Origin: Archivesica marissinica
Lineage: Eukaryota; Mollusca; Bivalvia; Venerida; Vesicomyidae
Direction: 5' to 3'
Assembly: GCA_014843695.1 (NCBI GenBank)
Contig: CM026391.1
Location: 36,267,564-36,331,563 of the forward strand
DNA: 64,000 nucleotides
This document shows positions 1 to 15,340 of this stretch, piece after piece; positions within the stretch are counted from its first letter, which is position 1; the number at the start of each line of letters is the position of its first letter. A program made the translations under genes and the position numbers. The notes below the pieces were generated by a model. That model saw only the letters and a list, made by a program, of their open reading frames with translations. It was not told where the DNA came from and searched no databases.

Positions 1-3000
1 TAAACATAGTGCAGTGATCGTAATGTACCGACACTGTCATACAGTAAACATAGTGCAGTGAGCGTAATGTACCGACACTGTCCTACAGTAAACATAGTGC
101 AGTGAGCGTAATGTACCGACACTGTCATACAGTAAACATAGTGCAGTGAGCGTAATGTACCGACACTGTCATACAGTAAACATAGTGCAGTGAGCGTAAT
201 GTACCGACACTGTCATACAGTAAACATAGTGCAGTGAGCGTAGTGTACCGACACTGTCATACAGTAAACATAGTGCAGTGATCGTAATGTACCGACACTG
301 TCATACAGTAAACATAGTGCAGTGAGCGTAATGTACCGACACTGTCATACAGTAAACATAGTGCAGTGAGCGTAATGTACCGACACTGTCATACAGTAAA
401 CATAGTGCAGTGAGCGTAATGTACCGACACTGTCCTACAGTAAACATAGTGCAGTGAGCGTAATGTACCGACACTGTCATACAGTAAACATAGTGCAGTG
501 AGCGTAATGTACCGACACTGTCATACAGTAAACATAGTGCAGTGAGCGTAATGTACCGACACTGTCCTACAGTAAACATAGTGCAGTGAGCGTAATGTAC
601 CGACACTGTCATACAGTAAACATAGTGCAGTGAGCGTAGTGTACCGACACTGTCATACAGTAAACATAGTGCAGTGAGCGTAATGTACCGACACTGTCCT
701 ACAGTAAACATAGTGCAGTGAGCGTAATGTACCGACACTGTCATACAGTAAACATAGTACAGTGAGCGTAGTGTACCGACACTGTCATACAGTAAACATA
801 GTACAGTGAGCGTAGTGTACCGACACTGTCATACAGTAAACATAGTGCAGTGAGCGTAGTGTACCGGCATTGTCATACAGTAAACATAGTGCAGTGATCG
901 TAATGTACCGACACTGTCCTAGAGTAAACATAGTGCAGTGAGCGTAGTGTACCTACACTGTCATACAGTAAACATAGTGCAGTGAGCGTAATGTACCGAC
1001 ACTGTCCTACAGAAAACATAGTGCAGTGATCGTAATGTACCGACACTGTCATACAGTAAACATAGTGCAGTGAGCGTAATGTACCGACACGGTCATACAG
1101 TAAACATAGTGCAGTAATCGTAATGTACCGACACTGACATACAGTAAACATAGTGCAGTGAGCGTAATGTACCGACACTGTCATACAGTAAACATAGTGC
1201 AGTGAGCGTAATGTACCGACACTGTCATACAGTAAACATAGTGCAGTGATCGTAATGTACCGACACTGTCATAGAGTAAACATAGTGCAGTAATCGTAAT
1301 GTACCGACACTGACATACAGTAAACATAGTGCAGTGAGCGTAATGTACCGACACTGTCATACAGTAAACATAGTGCAGTGATCGTAATGTACCGACACTG
1401 TCCTACAGTAAACATAGAGCACTGAGCGTAATGTACCGACACTGTCATACAGTAAACATAGTGCAGTGAGCTTAATGTACCGACACTGTCCTACAGTAAA
1501 CATAGTGCAGTGAGCGTAATGTACCGACACTGTCCTACAGTAAACATAGTGCAGTGAGCGTAATGTACCGACACTGTCCTACAGTAAACATAGTGCACTG
1601 AGCGTAATGTACCGACACTGTCCTACAGTAAACATAGTGCAGTGAATGTAATGTACCGACACAGTCCTACAGTAAACATAGTGCAGTGAGCTTAATGTAC
1701 CGACACTGTCCTACAGTAAACATAGTGCACTGAGCGTAATGTACCGACATTGTCCTACAGTAAACATAGTGCAGTGAGCGTAATGTACCGACACTGTCAT
1801 GCAGTAAACATAGTGCAGTGAACGTAATGTACCGACACTGTCATACAGTAAACATAGTGCAGTGATCGTAATGTACCGACACTGTCATACAGAAAACATA
1901 GTGCAGTGAGCGTAGTGTACCGACACTGTTCTACAGTAAACATAGTGCAGTGAGCGTAATGTACCGACACTGTCATACAGTAAACATAGTGCAGTGAGCG
2001 TAATGTACCGACACTGTCATACAGTAAACATAGTGCAGTGAGCGTAATGTACCGACACTGTCCTACAGTAAACATAGTGCAGTGAGCGTAATGTACCGAC
2101 ACTGTCATACAGTAAACATAGTGCAGTGAGCGTAGTGTACCGACACCATCATACAGTAAACATAGTGCAGTGAGCATAATGTACCGACACTGTCCTACAG
2201 TAAACATAGTGCAGTGATCGTAATGTACCGACACTGTCCTACAGTAAACATAGTGCAGTGAGCGTAATTGACCGACACTGTCATACAGTAAACATAGTGC
2301 AGTGAGCTTAATGTACCGACACTGTCCTACAGTAAACATAGTGCAGTGAGCGTAATGTACCGACATTGTCCTACAGTAAACATAGTGCAGTGAGCGTAAT
2401 GTACCGACACTGTCCTACAGTAAACATAGTGCCATGAGCGTAATGTACCGACACTGTCCTACAGTAAACATAGTGCAGTGAATGTAATGTACCGACACAG
2501 TCCTAGAGTAAACATAGTGCAGTGAGCTTAATGTACCGACACTGTCCTACAGTAAACATAGTGCACTTAGCGTAATGTACCGACATTGTCCTATAGTAAA
2601 CATAGTGCAGTGAGCGTAATGTACCGACACTGTCATGCAGTAAAAATAGTGCAGTGAACGTAATGTACCGACACTGTCATACAGTAAACATAGTGCAGTG
2701 ATCGTAATGTACCGACACTGTCATACAGAAAACATAGTGCAGTGAGCGTAGTGTACCGACACTGTTCTACAGTAAACATAGTGCAGTGAGCGTAATTTAC
2801 CGACACTGTCATACAGTAAACATAGTGCAGTGAGCGTAATGTACAGACACTGTCATACAGTAAACATACTGCAGTGAGCGTAATGTACCGACACTGTCCT
2901 ACAGTAAACATAGTGCAGTGAGCGTAATGTACCGACACTGTCATACAGTAAACATAGTGCAGTGAGCGTAGTGTACCGACACCATCATACAGTAAACATA

Positions 3001-6000
3001 GTGCAGTGAGCATAATGTACCGACACTGTCCTACAGTAAACATAGTGCAGTGATCGTAATGTACCGACACTGTCCTACAGTAAACATAGTGCAGTGAGCG
3101 TAATTGACAGACACTGTCATACAGTAAACATAGTGCAGTGATCGTAATGTACCGACACTTTCCTACAGTAAACATAGTGCAGTGAGCGTAATTGACGGAC
3201 ACTGTCATACAGTAAACATAGGGCAGTGAGCGTAATGTACCGACACTGTCCTACAGTAAACAAAATGCAGTGAGCGTAGTGTACCGACACTGTCATACAG
3301 TAAACATAGTGCAGTGATCGTAGTGTACCGACACTGTCATACAGTAAACATAGTGCAGTGAGCGTAATGTACCGACATTGTCCTACAGTAAACATAGTGC
3401 AGTGAGCGTAATGTACCGACACTGTCATACAGTAAACATAGTACAGTGAGAGTAGTGTACCGACACTGTCATACAGTAAACATAGTACAGTGAGCGTAGT
3501 GTACCGACACTGTCATACAGTAAACATAGTGCAGTGAGCGTAGTGTACCGACACTGTCATACAGTAAACATAGTGCAGTGATCGTAATGTACCGACACTG
3601 TCATGCAGTAAACATAGTGCAGTGAACGTAATGTACCGACACTGTCATACAGTAAACATAGTGCAGTGATCGTAATGTACCGACACTGTCATACAGAAAA
3701 CATAGTGCAGTGAGCGTAGTGTACCGACACTGTTCTACAGTAAACATAGTGCAGTGAGCGTAATGTACCGACACTGTCATACAGTAAACATAGTGCAGTG
3801 AGCGTAATGTACAGACACTGTCATACAGTAAACATAGTGCAGTGAGCGTAATGTACCGACACTGTCCTACAGTAAACATAGTGCAGTGAGCGTAATGTAC
3901 CGACACTGTCATACAGTAAACATAGTGCAGTGAGCGTAGTGTACCGACACCATCATACAGTAAACATAGTGCAGTGAGCATAATGTACCGACACTGTCCT
4001 ACAGTAAACATAGTGCAGTGATCGTAATGTACCGACACTGTCCTACAGTAAACATAGTGCAGTGAGCGTAATTGACCGACACTGTCATACAGCAAACATA
4101 GTGCAGTGAGCTTAATGTACCGACACTGTCCTACAGTAAACATAGTGCAGTGAGCGTAATGTACCGACATTGTTCTACAGTAAACATAGTGCAGTGAGCG
4201 TAATGTACCGACACTGTCCTACAGTAAACATAGTGCACTGAGCGTAATGTACCGACACTGTCCTAGAGTAAACATAGTGCAGTGAATGTAATGTACCGGC
4301 ACTGTCCTACAGTAAACATAGTGCAGTGAGCGTAGTGTACCGACACTGTCATACAGTAAACATAGTGCAGTGATCGTAATGTACCGACACTGTCCTACAG
4401 TAAACATAGTGCAATGAGCGTAATGTACCGACACTGTCCTACAGTAAACATAGTGCAGTCAGCGTAATGTACCGACACTGTCCTACAGTAAACATAGTGC
4501 AGTAATCGTAATGTACCGACACTGTCATATAGTAAACATAGTGTAGTGAGCTTAATGTACCGACACTGTCCTACACTAAACATAGTGCAGTGATCGTAAT
4601 GTACCGACACTGTCCTACAGTAAGCATAGTGCAGTGATCGTACTGTACCGACACTGTCCTACAGTAAACATAGTGCACTGAGCGTAATGTACCGACACTG
4701 TCCTACAGTAAACATAGTGCAGTGAGCGTAGTGTACCGACAATGTCCTACAGTAAACATAGTGCAGTGAGCGTAATGTACCGACACTGTCCTACTGTAAA
4801 CATAGTGCAGTGAGCTTAATGTACCGTCACTGTCCTACAGTAAACATAGTGCAGTGATTGTAGTGTACCGACACTGTCCTACAGTAAGCATAGTGCAGTG
4901 ATCGAAATGTACCGACACTGTCCTACAGTAAACATAGTGCAGTGAATGTAATGTACAGACACTGTCCTACAGTAAACATAGTGCTGTGAGCGTAATGTAC
5001 CGACACTGTCATACAGTAAACATAGTGCAGTGAGCGTAATGTACCGACACTGTCATACAGTAAACATAATGCAGTGAGCGTAATGTACCGACACTGTCCT
5101 ACAGTAAACATAGTGCAGTGAGCCTAATGTACCGACACTGTCCTACAGTAAACATAGTGCAGTGAGCGTAATGTACCGACACTGTCCTACAGTAAACATA
5201 GTGCAGTGAGCGTAGTGTACCGACACTGTCCTACAGTAAACATAGTGCAGTGAGCGTAGTGTACCGACACTGTCATACAGTAAACATAGTGCAGTGATCG
5301 TAATGTACCGACACTGTCCTACAGTAAACGTAGTGCAGTGAGCGTAGTGTACCGACACTGTCCTACAGTAAACAAAGTGCAGTGAGCGTAGTGTACCAAC
5401 ACTGTCATACAGTAAACATAGTGCAGTGATCGTAATGTACCGACACTGTCATACAGTAAACATAGTGCAGTGAGCGCAGTGTACCGACACTGTCCTACAG
5501 TAAACATAGTGCACTGAGCGTAATGTACCGACACTGTCCTACAGTAAACATAGTGCAGTGAGCTTAATGTACCGACACTGTCCTACAGTAAACATAGTGC
5601 AGTGATTGTAGTGTACCGACACTGTCCTACAGTAAGCATAGTGCAGTGATCGAAATGTATCGACACTGTCCTACAGTAAACATAGTGGACTGAGCGTAAT
5701 GTACTGACACTGTCCTACAGTAAACATAGTGCAGTTAATGTAATGTACCGACACTGTCCTACAGTAAACATAGTGCTGTGAGCGTAATGTACCGACACTG
5801 TCATACAGTAAACATAGTGCAGTGAGCGTAATGTACCGACACTGTCATACAGTAAACATAGTGCAGTAATCGTAATGTACCGACACTGTCCTAGAGTAAA
5901 CATAGTGCAGTGAGCGTAATGTACCGACACTGTCATATAAGTAAACATAGTGCAGTCAGCGTAATGTACCGACACAGTCCTACAGTAAACATAGTGCAGT

Positions 6001-9000
6001 GATCGTAATGTACCGACACTGTCATACAGTAAACATAGTGCAGTCTCAGCGTAATGTACCGACACAGTCCTACAGTAAACATAGTGCAGTGAGCGTAATG
6101 TACCGACACTGTCCTACAGTAAACATAGTGCAGTGATCGTAATGTACCGACACTGTCATACAGTAAACATAGTGCAGTCAGCGTAATGTACAGACACAGT
6201 CCTAGAGTAAACATAGTGCAGTGATCGTAATGTACCGACACTGTTATACAGTAAACATAGTGCAGTCACACAGCGTAATGTACCGACACTGTCCTACAGT
6301 AAACATAGTGCAGTCAGCGTAATGTACCGACACAGTCCTACAGTAAACATAGTGCAGTCAGCGTAATGTACCGACACAGTCCTACAGTAAACATAGTGCA
6401 GTCAGCGTAATGTACCGACACAGTCCTACAGTAAACATAGTGCAGTCAGCGTAATGTACCGACACAGTCCTACAGTAAACATAGTGCAGTCAGCGTAATG
6501 TACCGACACTGCCCTACAGTAAACATAGTGCAGTCAGCGTAATGTACCGACACAGTCCTACAGTAAACATAGTGCAGTCAGCGTAATGTACCGACACAGT
6601 CCTACAGTAAACATAGTGCAGTCAGCGTAATGTACCGACACTGTCCTACAGTAAACATAGTGCAGTCAGCGTAATGTACCGACACAGTCCTACAGTAAAC
6701 ATAGTGCAGTCAGCGTAATGTACCGACACAGTCCTACAGTAAACATAGTGCAGTCAGCGTAATGTACCGACACAGTCCTACAGTAAACATAGTGCAGTGA
6801 GCGTAGTGTACCGGCACTGTCCTACAGTAAACATAGTGCAGTGAGCGTAGTGTACCGACACTGTCATACAGTAAACATAGTGCAGTGATCGTAATGTACC
6901 GACACTGTCCTACAGTAAACATAGTGCAGTGAGCGTAATGTACCGACACTGTCCTACAGTAAACAAAGTGCAGTGAGCGTAGTGTACCGGCACTGTCACA
7001 CAGTAAACATAGTGCAGTGATCGTAATGTACCGACACTGTACTAGAGTAAACATAGTGCAGTGAGCGTAGTGTACCGACACTGTCATACAGTAAACATAG
7101 TGCAGTGATCGTAATGTACCGACACTGTCATACAGTAAACATAGTGCAGTGAGCGCAGTGTACCGACACTGTCCTACAGTATACATAGTGCAGTGAGCGT
7201 AATGTACCGACACTGTCCTACAGTAAACATAGTGCAGTCAGCGTAATGTACCGACACTGTCCTACATTAAACATAGTGCAGTAATCGTAATGTACCGACA
7301 CTGTCATACAGTAAACATAGTGCAGTGAGCGTAATGTACCGACACTGTCATACAGTAAACATAGTGCAGTAATCGTAATGTACCGACACTGACATACAGT
7401 AAACATAGTGCAGTGAGCGTAATGTACCGACACTGTCCTAGAGTAAACATATTGTAGTGAGCTTAATGTACCGACACTGTCCTACAGTAAACATAGTGCA
7501 GTGATTGTAATGTACCGACACTGTCCTACAGTAAACATAGTGCAGTGATCGTAATGTACCGACACTGTCCTACAGTAAGCATAGTGCAGTGATCGTAATG
7601 TACCGACACTGTCCTACAGTAAACATAGTGCACTGAGCGTAATGTTCCGACACTGTCCTACAGTAAACATAGTGCAGTGATCGTAATGTACCGACACTGT
7701 CCTACAGTAAACATAGTGCAGTGAGCGTAATGTACCGACACTGTCCTACAGTAAACATAGTGCAGTGAGCGTAATGTACCGACACTGTCCTACAGTAAAC
7801 ATAGTGCAGTGATCGTAATGTACCGACACTGTCCTACAGTAAACATAGTGCAGTGATCGTAATGTACCGACACTGTCCTACAGTAAACATAGTGCAGTGA
7901 TCGTAATGTACCGACACTGTCCTACAGTAAACATAGTGCAGTGAGCGTATTGTACCGACACTGTCCTACAGTAAACATAGTGCAGTGAGCTTAATGTACC
8001 GACACTGTCCTACAGTAAACATAGTGCAGTGATTGTAGTGTACCGACACTGTCCTACAGTAAGCATAGTGCAGTGATCGAAATGTACAGACACTGTCCTA
8101 CAGTAAGCATAGTGGACTGAGCGTAATGTACCGACACTGTCCAATAGTAAACATAGTGCAGTGAATGTAATGTACCGACACTGTCCTACAGTAAACATAG
8201 TGCTGTGAGCGTAATGTACCGACACTGTCATACAGTAAACATAGTGCAGTAATCGTAATGTACCGACACTGTCCTACAGTAAACAGAATGCAGTGAGCGT
8301 AATGTACCGACACTGTCCTACAGTAAACATAGTGCAGTGATCGTAATGTACCGACACTGTCATATAGTAAACATAGTGCAGTGAGCGTAATGTACCGACA
8401 CTGTCATACAGTAAACATAGTGCAGTAATCGTAATGTACCGACACTGTCCTACAGTAAACATAGTGCAGTGAGCGTAATGTACCGACACTGTCCTACAAT
8501 AAACATAGTGCAGTGATCGTAATGTACCGACACTGTCATATAAGTAAACATAGTGCAGTCAGCGTAATGTACCGACACAGTCCTACAGTAAACATAGTGC
8601 AGTGATCGTAATGTACCGACACTGTCATACAGTAAACATAGTGCAGTCTCAGCGTAATGTACCGACACAGTCCTACAGTAAACATAGTGCAGTGAGCGTA
8701 ATGTACCGACACTGTCCTACAGTAAACATAGTGCAGTGATCGTAATGTACCGACACTGTCATACAGTAAACATAGTGCAGTCAGCGTAATGTACCGACAC
8801 AGTCCTAGAGTAAACATAGTGCAGTGATCGTAATGTACCGACACTGTTATACAGTAAACATAGTGCAGTCAGCGTAATGTACCGACACAGTCCTACAGTA
8901 ACATAGTGCAGTCAGCGTAATGTACCGACACTGTCCTACAGTAAACATAGTGCAGTCAGCGTAATGTACCGACACAGTCCTACAGTAAACATAGTGCAGT

Positions 9001-9501
9001 CAGCGTAATGTACCGACACAGTCCTACAGTAAACATAGTGCAGTCAGCGTAATGTACCGACACAGTCCTACAGTAAACATAGTGCAGTCAGCGTAATGTA
9101 CCGACACTGTCCTACAGTAAACATAGTGCAGTCAGCGTAATGTACTGACACAGTCCTACAGTAAACATAGTGCAGTCAGCGTAATGTACCGACACAGTCC
9201 TACAGTAAACATACTGCAGTCAGCGTAATGTACCGACACACTCCTACAGTAAACATAGTGCAGTCAGCGTAATGTACCGACACTGTCCTACAGTAAACAT
9301 AGTGCAGTCAGCGTAATGTACCGACACAGTCCTACAGTAAACATAGTGCAGTCAGCGTAATGTACCGACACAGTCCTAGAGTAAACATAGTGCAGTCAGC
9401 GTAATGTACCGACACTGTCCTACAGTAAACATAGTGCAGTCAGCGTAATGTACCGACATAGTCCTACAGTAAACATAGTGCAGTCAGCGTAATGTACCGA
9501 C
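1..9501. repeat. 44-bp satellite array
   Basis: About 216 head-to-tail copies of a 44-bp unit fill this stretch. The unit contains the segments acagtaaacatagtgcagtg and gtaatgtaccgacactgtc. Copies differ by point changes at a few favoured sites, such as tcat/tcct, gagcg/gatcg and ctgtc/cagtc, and a few have small indels (5935, 6042, 6265, 8538, 8645). Blocks at about 6270-6790 and 8870-9500 are dominated by a gtcagc/cacagtcc variant. The long minus-strand open frames here are periodic by-products. The array continues beyond the left window edge. Confidence 0.97.
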
Positions 9502-12500
9502 TAGTGGGAATGGTGTAATATCAACACTGTGCTATAGTGGGAATGGTGTAATATCAACACTGTGCTATAGTGGGAATGGTGTAATATCAACACTGTGCTA
9601 TAGTGGGAATGGTGTAATATCAACACTGTCCTATAGTGGGAATGGTGTAATATCAACACTGTGCTATAGTGCGAATGGTGTAATATCAACACTGTCCTAT
9701 AGTGGGAATGGTGTAATATCAACACTGTGCTATAGTGGGAATGGTGTAATATCAACACTGTCCTATAGTGGGAATGGTGTAATATCAACACTGTGCTATA
9801 GTGGGAATGGTGTAATATCAACACTGTGTTGTAGTGGGAATGGTGTAATATCAACACTGTGTTGTAGTGGGAATGGTGTAATATCAACACTGTGCTATAG
9901 TGGGAATGGTGTAGTGGGAAAGGTGTAATATCAACACTGTGTTATAGTGGAAAGGGTGTAATATCAACACTGTGTTATAGTGCGAAAGGTGTAATATCAA
10001 CACTGTGTTATAGTGGGAATGGTGTAATATCAACACTGTGCTATGGTGGGAATGGTGTAATATCAACACTGTGTTATAGTGGGAATGGTGTAATATCAAC
10101 ACTGTGTTATAGTGGGAATGGTGTAATATCAGCACTGTGCTATAGTGGGAATGGTGTAATGGGAATGTTGTAATATCAACACTGTGTTATAGTGGGAATG
10201 TTGTAATATCAACACTGTGTTATAGTGGAAAGGGTGTAATATCAACACTGTGTTATAGTGGGAAAGGTGTAATATCAACACTGTGTTATAGTGGGAAAGG
10301 TGTAATATCAACACTGTGTTATAGTGTGAATGGTGTAATATCAACACAGCCCTATGGTAGGAATGGTGTAATATCAACACTGTGTTATAGTGGGAATGGT
10401 GTAATATCAACACTGTGCTATAGTGGGAATGGTGTAATATCAACACTGTGCTATAGTGGGAATGGTGTAATATCAACACTGTGTTATAGTGTGTATGGTG
10501 TAATATCAACACAGCCCTATTGTAGGAATGGTGTAATATCAACACTGTGTTATAGTGGGAATGGTGTAATATCAACACTGTGTTATAGTGGGAATGGTGT
10601 AATATCAACACTGTGCTATAGTGGGAATGGTGTAATACCAACACTGTGCTATAGTGAGAATGTTGTAATATCAACACTGTGCTATAGTGTGAATGATGTA
10701 ATATCAACACTGTCCTATAGTGGGAATGGTGTAATATCACCAATGTGTTATAGTGGGAATGGTGTAGTGGGAATGGTGTAATATCAACACTGTGTTATAG
10801 TGGGAATGGTGTAATATCAACACTGTGCTATAGTGGGAATGGTGTTATATCAACACTGTATTATAGTGGGAATGGTGTAATATCAACACTGTGTTATAGT
10901 GGGAATGGTGTAATATCAACACTGTGTTATAGTGGGAATGGTGTAATATCAACACTGTGCTATAGTGGGAATGGTGTAATATCAACACTGTGTTATAGTG
11001 AGAATGTTGTAATGTCAACACTGTGTTATAGTGGGAATGGTGTAATATCAACACTGTGCTATAGTGGGAATGGTGTAATATCACCAATGTGTTATAGTGG
11101 GAATGGTGTAGTGGGAATGGTGTAATATCAACACTGTGTTATAGTGGGAATGGTGTAATATCAACACTGTGCTATAGTGGGAATGGTGTTATATCAACAC
11201 TGTATTATAGTGGGAATGGTGTAATATCAACACTGTGTTATAGTGGGAATGGTGTAATATCAACACTGTGTTATAGTGGGAATGGTGTAATATCAACACT
11301 GTGCTATAGTGGGAATGGTGTAATATCAACACTGTATTATAGTGGGAATGGTGTAATATCAACACTGTATTATAGTGGGAATGGTGTAATATCAACACTG
11401 TGTTATAGTGGGAATGGTGTAATATCAACACTGTGTTATAGTGGGAATGGTGTAATATCAACACTGTGTTATAGTGGGAATGGTGTAATATCAACAATGT
11501 GCTATAGTGGGAATGGTGTAATATCAACACTGTCCTATAGTTAGAATGGTGTAATATCAACACTGTCCTATAGTGGGAATGGTGTAATATCACCAATGTG
11601 TTATAGTGGGAATGGTGTAGTGGGAATGATGTAATATCAACACTGTGTTATAGTGGGAATGGTGTAATATCAACACTGTCCTATAGTGGGAAAGGTGTAA
11701 TATCAACACTGTGCTATAGTGGGAATGGTGTAATATCAACACTGTGTTATAGTGGGAATGGTGTAATATCAACACTGTGTTATAGTGGGAATGGTGTAAT
11801 ATCAACAATGTGTTATTGTGGGTATGGTGTAATATCAACACTGTGTTATAGTGGGAATGGTGTAATATCAACACTGTGCTATAGTGGGAATGGTGTAATA
11901 TCAACACTGTCCTATAGTGGGAATGGTGTAATATCAACACTGTGCTATAGTGGGAATGGTGTAATATCAACACTGTGCTATAGTGGGAATGGTGTAATAT
12001 CAACACTGTGTTATAGTGGGAATGGTGTAATATCAACACTGTGTTATAGTGGGAATGGTGTAATATCAACACTGTGCTATAGTGGGAATGGTGTAGTGGG
12101 GATGGTGTAATATCAACACTGTGTTATAGTGGGAATGGTGTAATATCAACACTGTGTTATAGTGGGAGTGGTGTAATATCAACACTGTGTTATAGTGGGA
12201 ATGGTGTAATATCAACACTGTGCTATAGTGGGAATGGTGTAGTGGGAATGGTGTAATATCAACATTGTGTTATAGTGGGAATGGTGTAATATCAACACTG
12301 TGTTATAGTGGAAAGGGTGTAATATCAACACTGTGTTATAGTGGGAAAGGTGTAATATCAACACTGTGTTATAGTGGGAATGGTGTAATATCAACACTGT
12401 GCTATAGTGGGAATGGTGTAATATCAACACTGTCCTATAGTGGGAAAGGTGTAATATCAACACTGTGCTATAGTGGGAATGGTGTAATATCAACACTGTG

Positions 12501-14995
12501 TTATAGTGGGAATGGTGTAATATCAACACTGTGTTATAGTGGGAATGGTGTAATATCAACAATGTGTTATAGTGGGAATGGTGTAATATCAACACTGTGT
12601 TATAGTGGGAATGGTGTAATATCAACACTGTGCTATAGTGGGAATGGTGTAATATCAACACTGCCCTATAGTGGGAATGGTGTTATATCAACACTGTGTT
12701 ATAGTGGGAATGGTGTAATATCAACACTGTGCTATAGTGGGAATGGTGTAATATCAACACGGTGTTATAGTGGGAATGGTGTAGTGGGAATGGTGTAATA
12801 TCAACACTGTGTTATAGTGGGAATGGTGTAATATCAACACTGTGCTATAGTGGGAATGGTGTAATATCAACACTGTGTTATAGTGGGAATGGTGTAGTGG
12901 GGATGGTGTAATATCAACACTGTGTTATAGTGGGAATGGTGTAATATCAACACTGTGTTATAGTGGGAGTGGTGTAATATCAACACTGTGTTATAGTGGG
13001 AATGGTGTAATATCAACACTGTGCTATAGTGGGAATGGTGTAGTGGGAATGGTGTAATATCAACATTGTGTTATAGTGGGAATGGTGTAATATCAACACT
13101 GTGTTATAGTGGAAAGGGTGTAATATCAACACTGTGTTATAGTGGGAAAGGTGTAATATCAACACTGTGTTATAGTGGGAATGGTGTAATATCAACACTG
13201 TGCAATAGTGGGAATGGTGTAATATCAACACTGTCCTATAGTGGGAAAGGTGTAATATCAACACTGTGCTATAGTGGGAATGGTGTAATATCAACACTGT
13301 GTTATAGTGGGAATGGTGTAATATCAACACTGTGTTATAGTGGGAATGGTGTAATATCAACAATGTGTTATAGTGGGAATGGTGTAATATCAACACTGTG
13401 TTATAGTGGGAATGGTGTAATATCAACACTGTGCTATAGTGGGAATGGTGTAATATCAACACTGCCCTATAGTGGGAATGGTGTAATATCAACACTGTGT
13501 TATAGTGGGAATGGTGTAATATCAACACTGTGCTATAGTGGGAATGGTGTAATATCAACACTGTGTTATAGTGGGAATGGTGTAGTGGGAATGGTGTAAT
13601 ATCAACACTGTGTTATAGTGGGAATGGTGTAATATCAACACTGTGCTATAGTGGGAATGGTGTAATATCAACACTGTGTTATAGTGGGAATGGTGTAGTG
13701 GGAATGGTGTAATATCAACACTGTGTTATAGTGGGAATGGTGTAATATCAACACTGTGTTATAGTGGGAATGGTGTAATATCAACACTGTGTTATAGTGG
13801 GAATGGTGTAATATCAACACTGTCCTATAGTGGGAAAGGTGTAATATCAACACTGTGCTATAGTGGGAATGGTGTAATATCAACACTGTGTTATAGTGGG
13901 AATGGTGTAATATCAACACTGTCCTATAGTGGGAAAGGTGTAATATCAACACTGTGTTATAGTGGGAATGGTGTAATATCAACAATGTGTTATAGTGGGA
14001 ATGGTGTAATATCAACACTGTGTTATAGTGGGAATGGTGTAATATCAACACTGTGCTATAGTGGGAATGGTGTAATATCAACACTGCCCTATAGTGGGAA
14101 TGGTGTAATATCAACACTGCCCTATAGTGGGAATGGTGTAATATCAACACTGTGCTATAGTGGGAATGGTGTAATATCAACACTGCCCTATAGTGGGAAT
14201 GGTGTAATATCAACACTGCCCTATAGTGGGAATGGTGTAATATCAACACTGCCCTATAGTGGGAATGGTGTAATATCAACACTGCCCTATAGTGGGAATG
14301 GTGTAATATCAACACTGCCCTATAGTGGGAATGGTGTAATATCAACACTGCCCTATAGTGGGAATGGTGTAATATCAACACTGCCCTATAGTGGAATGGG
14401 TAATATCAACACTGCCCTATAGTGGGAATGGTGTAATATCAACACTGCCCTATAGTGGGAATGGTGTAATATCAACACTGCCCTATAGTGGGAATGGTGT
14501 AATATCAACACTGCCCTATAGTGGGAATGGTGTAATATCAACACTGTGCTATAGTGGGAATGGTGTAATATCAACACTGTCCTATAGTGGGAATGGTGTA
14601 ATATCAACACTGTGCTATAGTGGGAATGGTGTAATATCAACACTGTGCTATAGTGGGAATGGTGTAATATCAACACTGTGCTATAGTGGGAATGGTGTAA
14701 TATCAACACTGTGCTATAGTGGGAATGGTGTAATATCAACACTGTCCTATAGTGGGAATGGTGTAATATCAACACTGTGCTATAGTGGGAATGGTGTAAT
14801 ATCAACACTGTGCTATAGTGGGAATGGTGTAATATCAACACTGTGCTATAGTGGGAATGGTGTAATATCAACACTGTGCTATAGTGGGAATGGTGTAATA
14901 TCAACAATGTGCTATAGTGGGAATGGTGTAATATCAACAATGTGCTATAGTGGGAATGGTGTAATATCAACAATATGCTATAGTGGGAATGGTGT
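9502..14995. repeat. 33-bp satellite array
   Basis: About 166 copies of a 33-bp unit containing tagtgggaatggtgtaatat and caacactgtgcta. It starts directly after the 44-bp array with no spacer. Because 33 is a multiple of three, both strands stay open for long stretches and give repeating 11-residue peptides; these are not credible proteins. A shortened unit (ggtgtagtgggaatggtg) recurs at about 9910, 10764, 11107, 11618, 12090, 12239, 12779, 12893, 13041, 13582 and 13695 and marks higher-order blocks. From 14060 the units are more uniform. Confidence 0.97.
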
Positions 14996-15144
14996 AATGT
15001 GCGGGATGGATCAGCACTATCCTCGTGCACGCTCACATGACAAGTACGAGAGCCGGGAGAGACGGCACACATTCTAAAAATAAGGCCTGTGCGCATACCT
15101 GGGAAACCAGTCCATATGTACTGGATATCGACCCGAGGATGTAG

Positions 15145-15340
15145 ACAAATATAGCATTCTCAGAAGCTACTTACTTTGTACAATGGATCCTGGCAAATAT
15201 AGCATTCTCAGCAGCTACTTACTTTGTACAATGGATCTCGGCAAATATAGCCTTCTCAGCAGCTACTTACTTTGTACAATGGATCTCGGCAAATATAGCC
15301 TTCTCAGAAGCTACTTACTTTGTACAATGGATCTCGGCAA
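15145..15340. repeat. 48-bp tandem repeat, four copies
   Basis: Four consecutive copies of a 48-bp unit containing ctacttactttgtacaatgg. They differ only by small changes (agcattctcagcagc versus agccttctcagcagc or agaagc). The open frame over it exists because 48 is a multiple of three. The flanks at 14996-15144 and 15341-15529 show nothing recognisable. Confidence 0.9.

Noticed and set aside
301..9890. Dozens of minus-strand open frames of 60-200 codons with repeating peptides
   Set aside because: They follow the 44-bp and 33-bp periods exactly, occur in several frames and on both strands, and show no domain.
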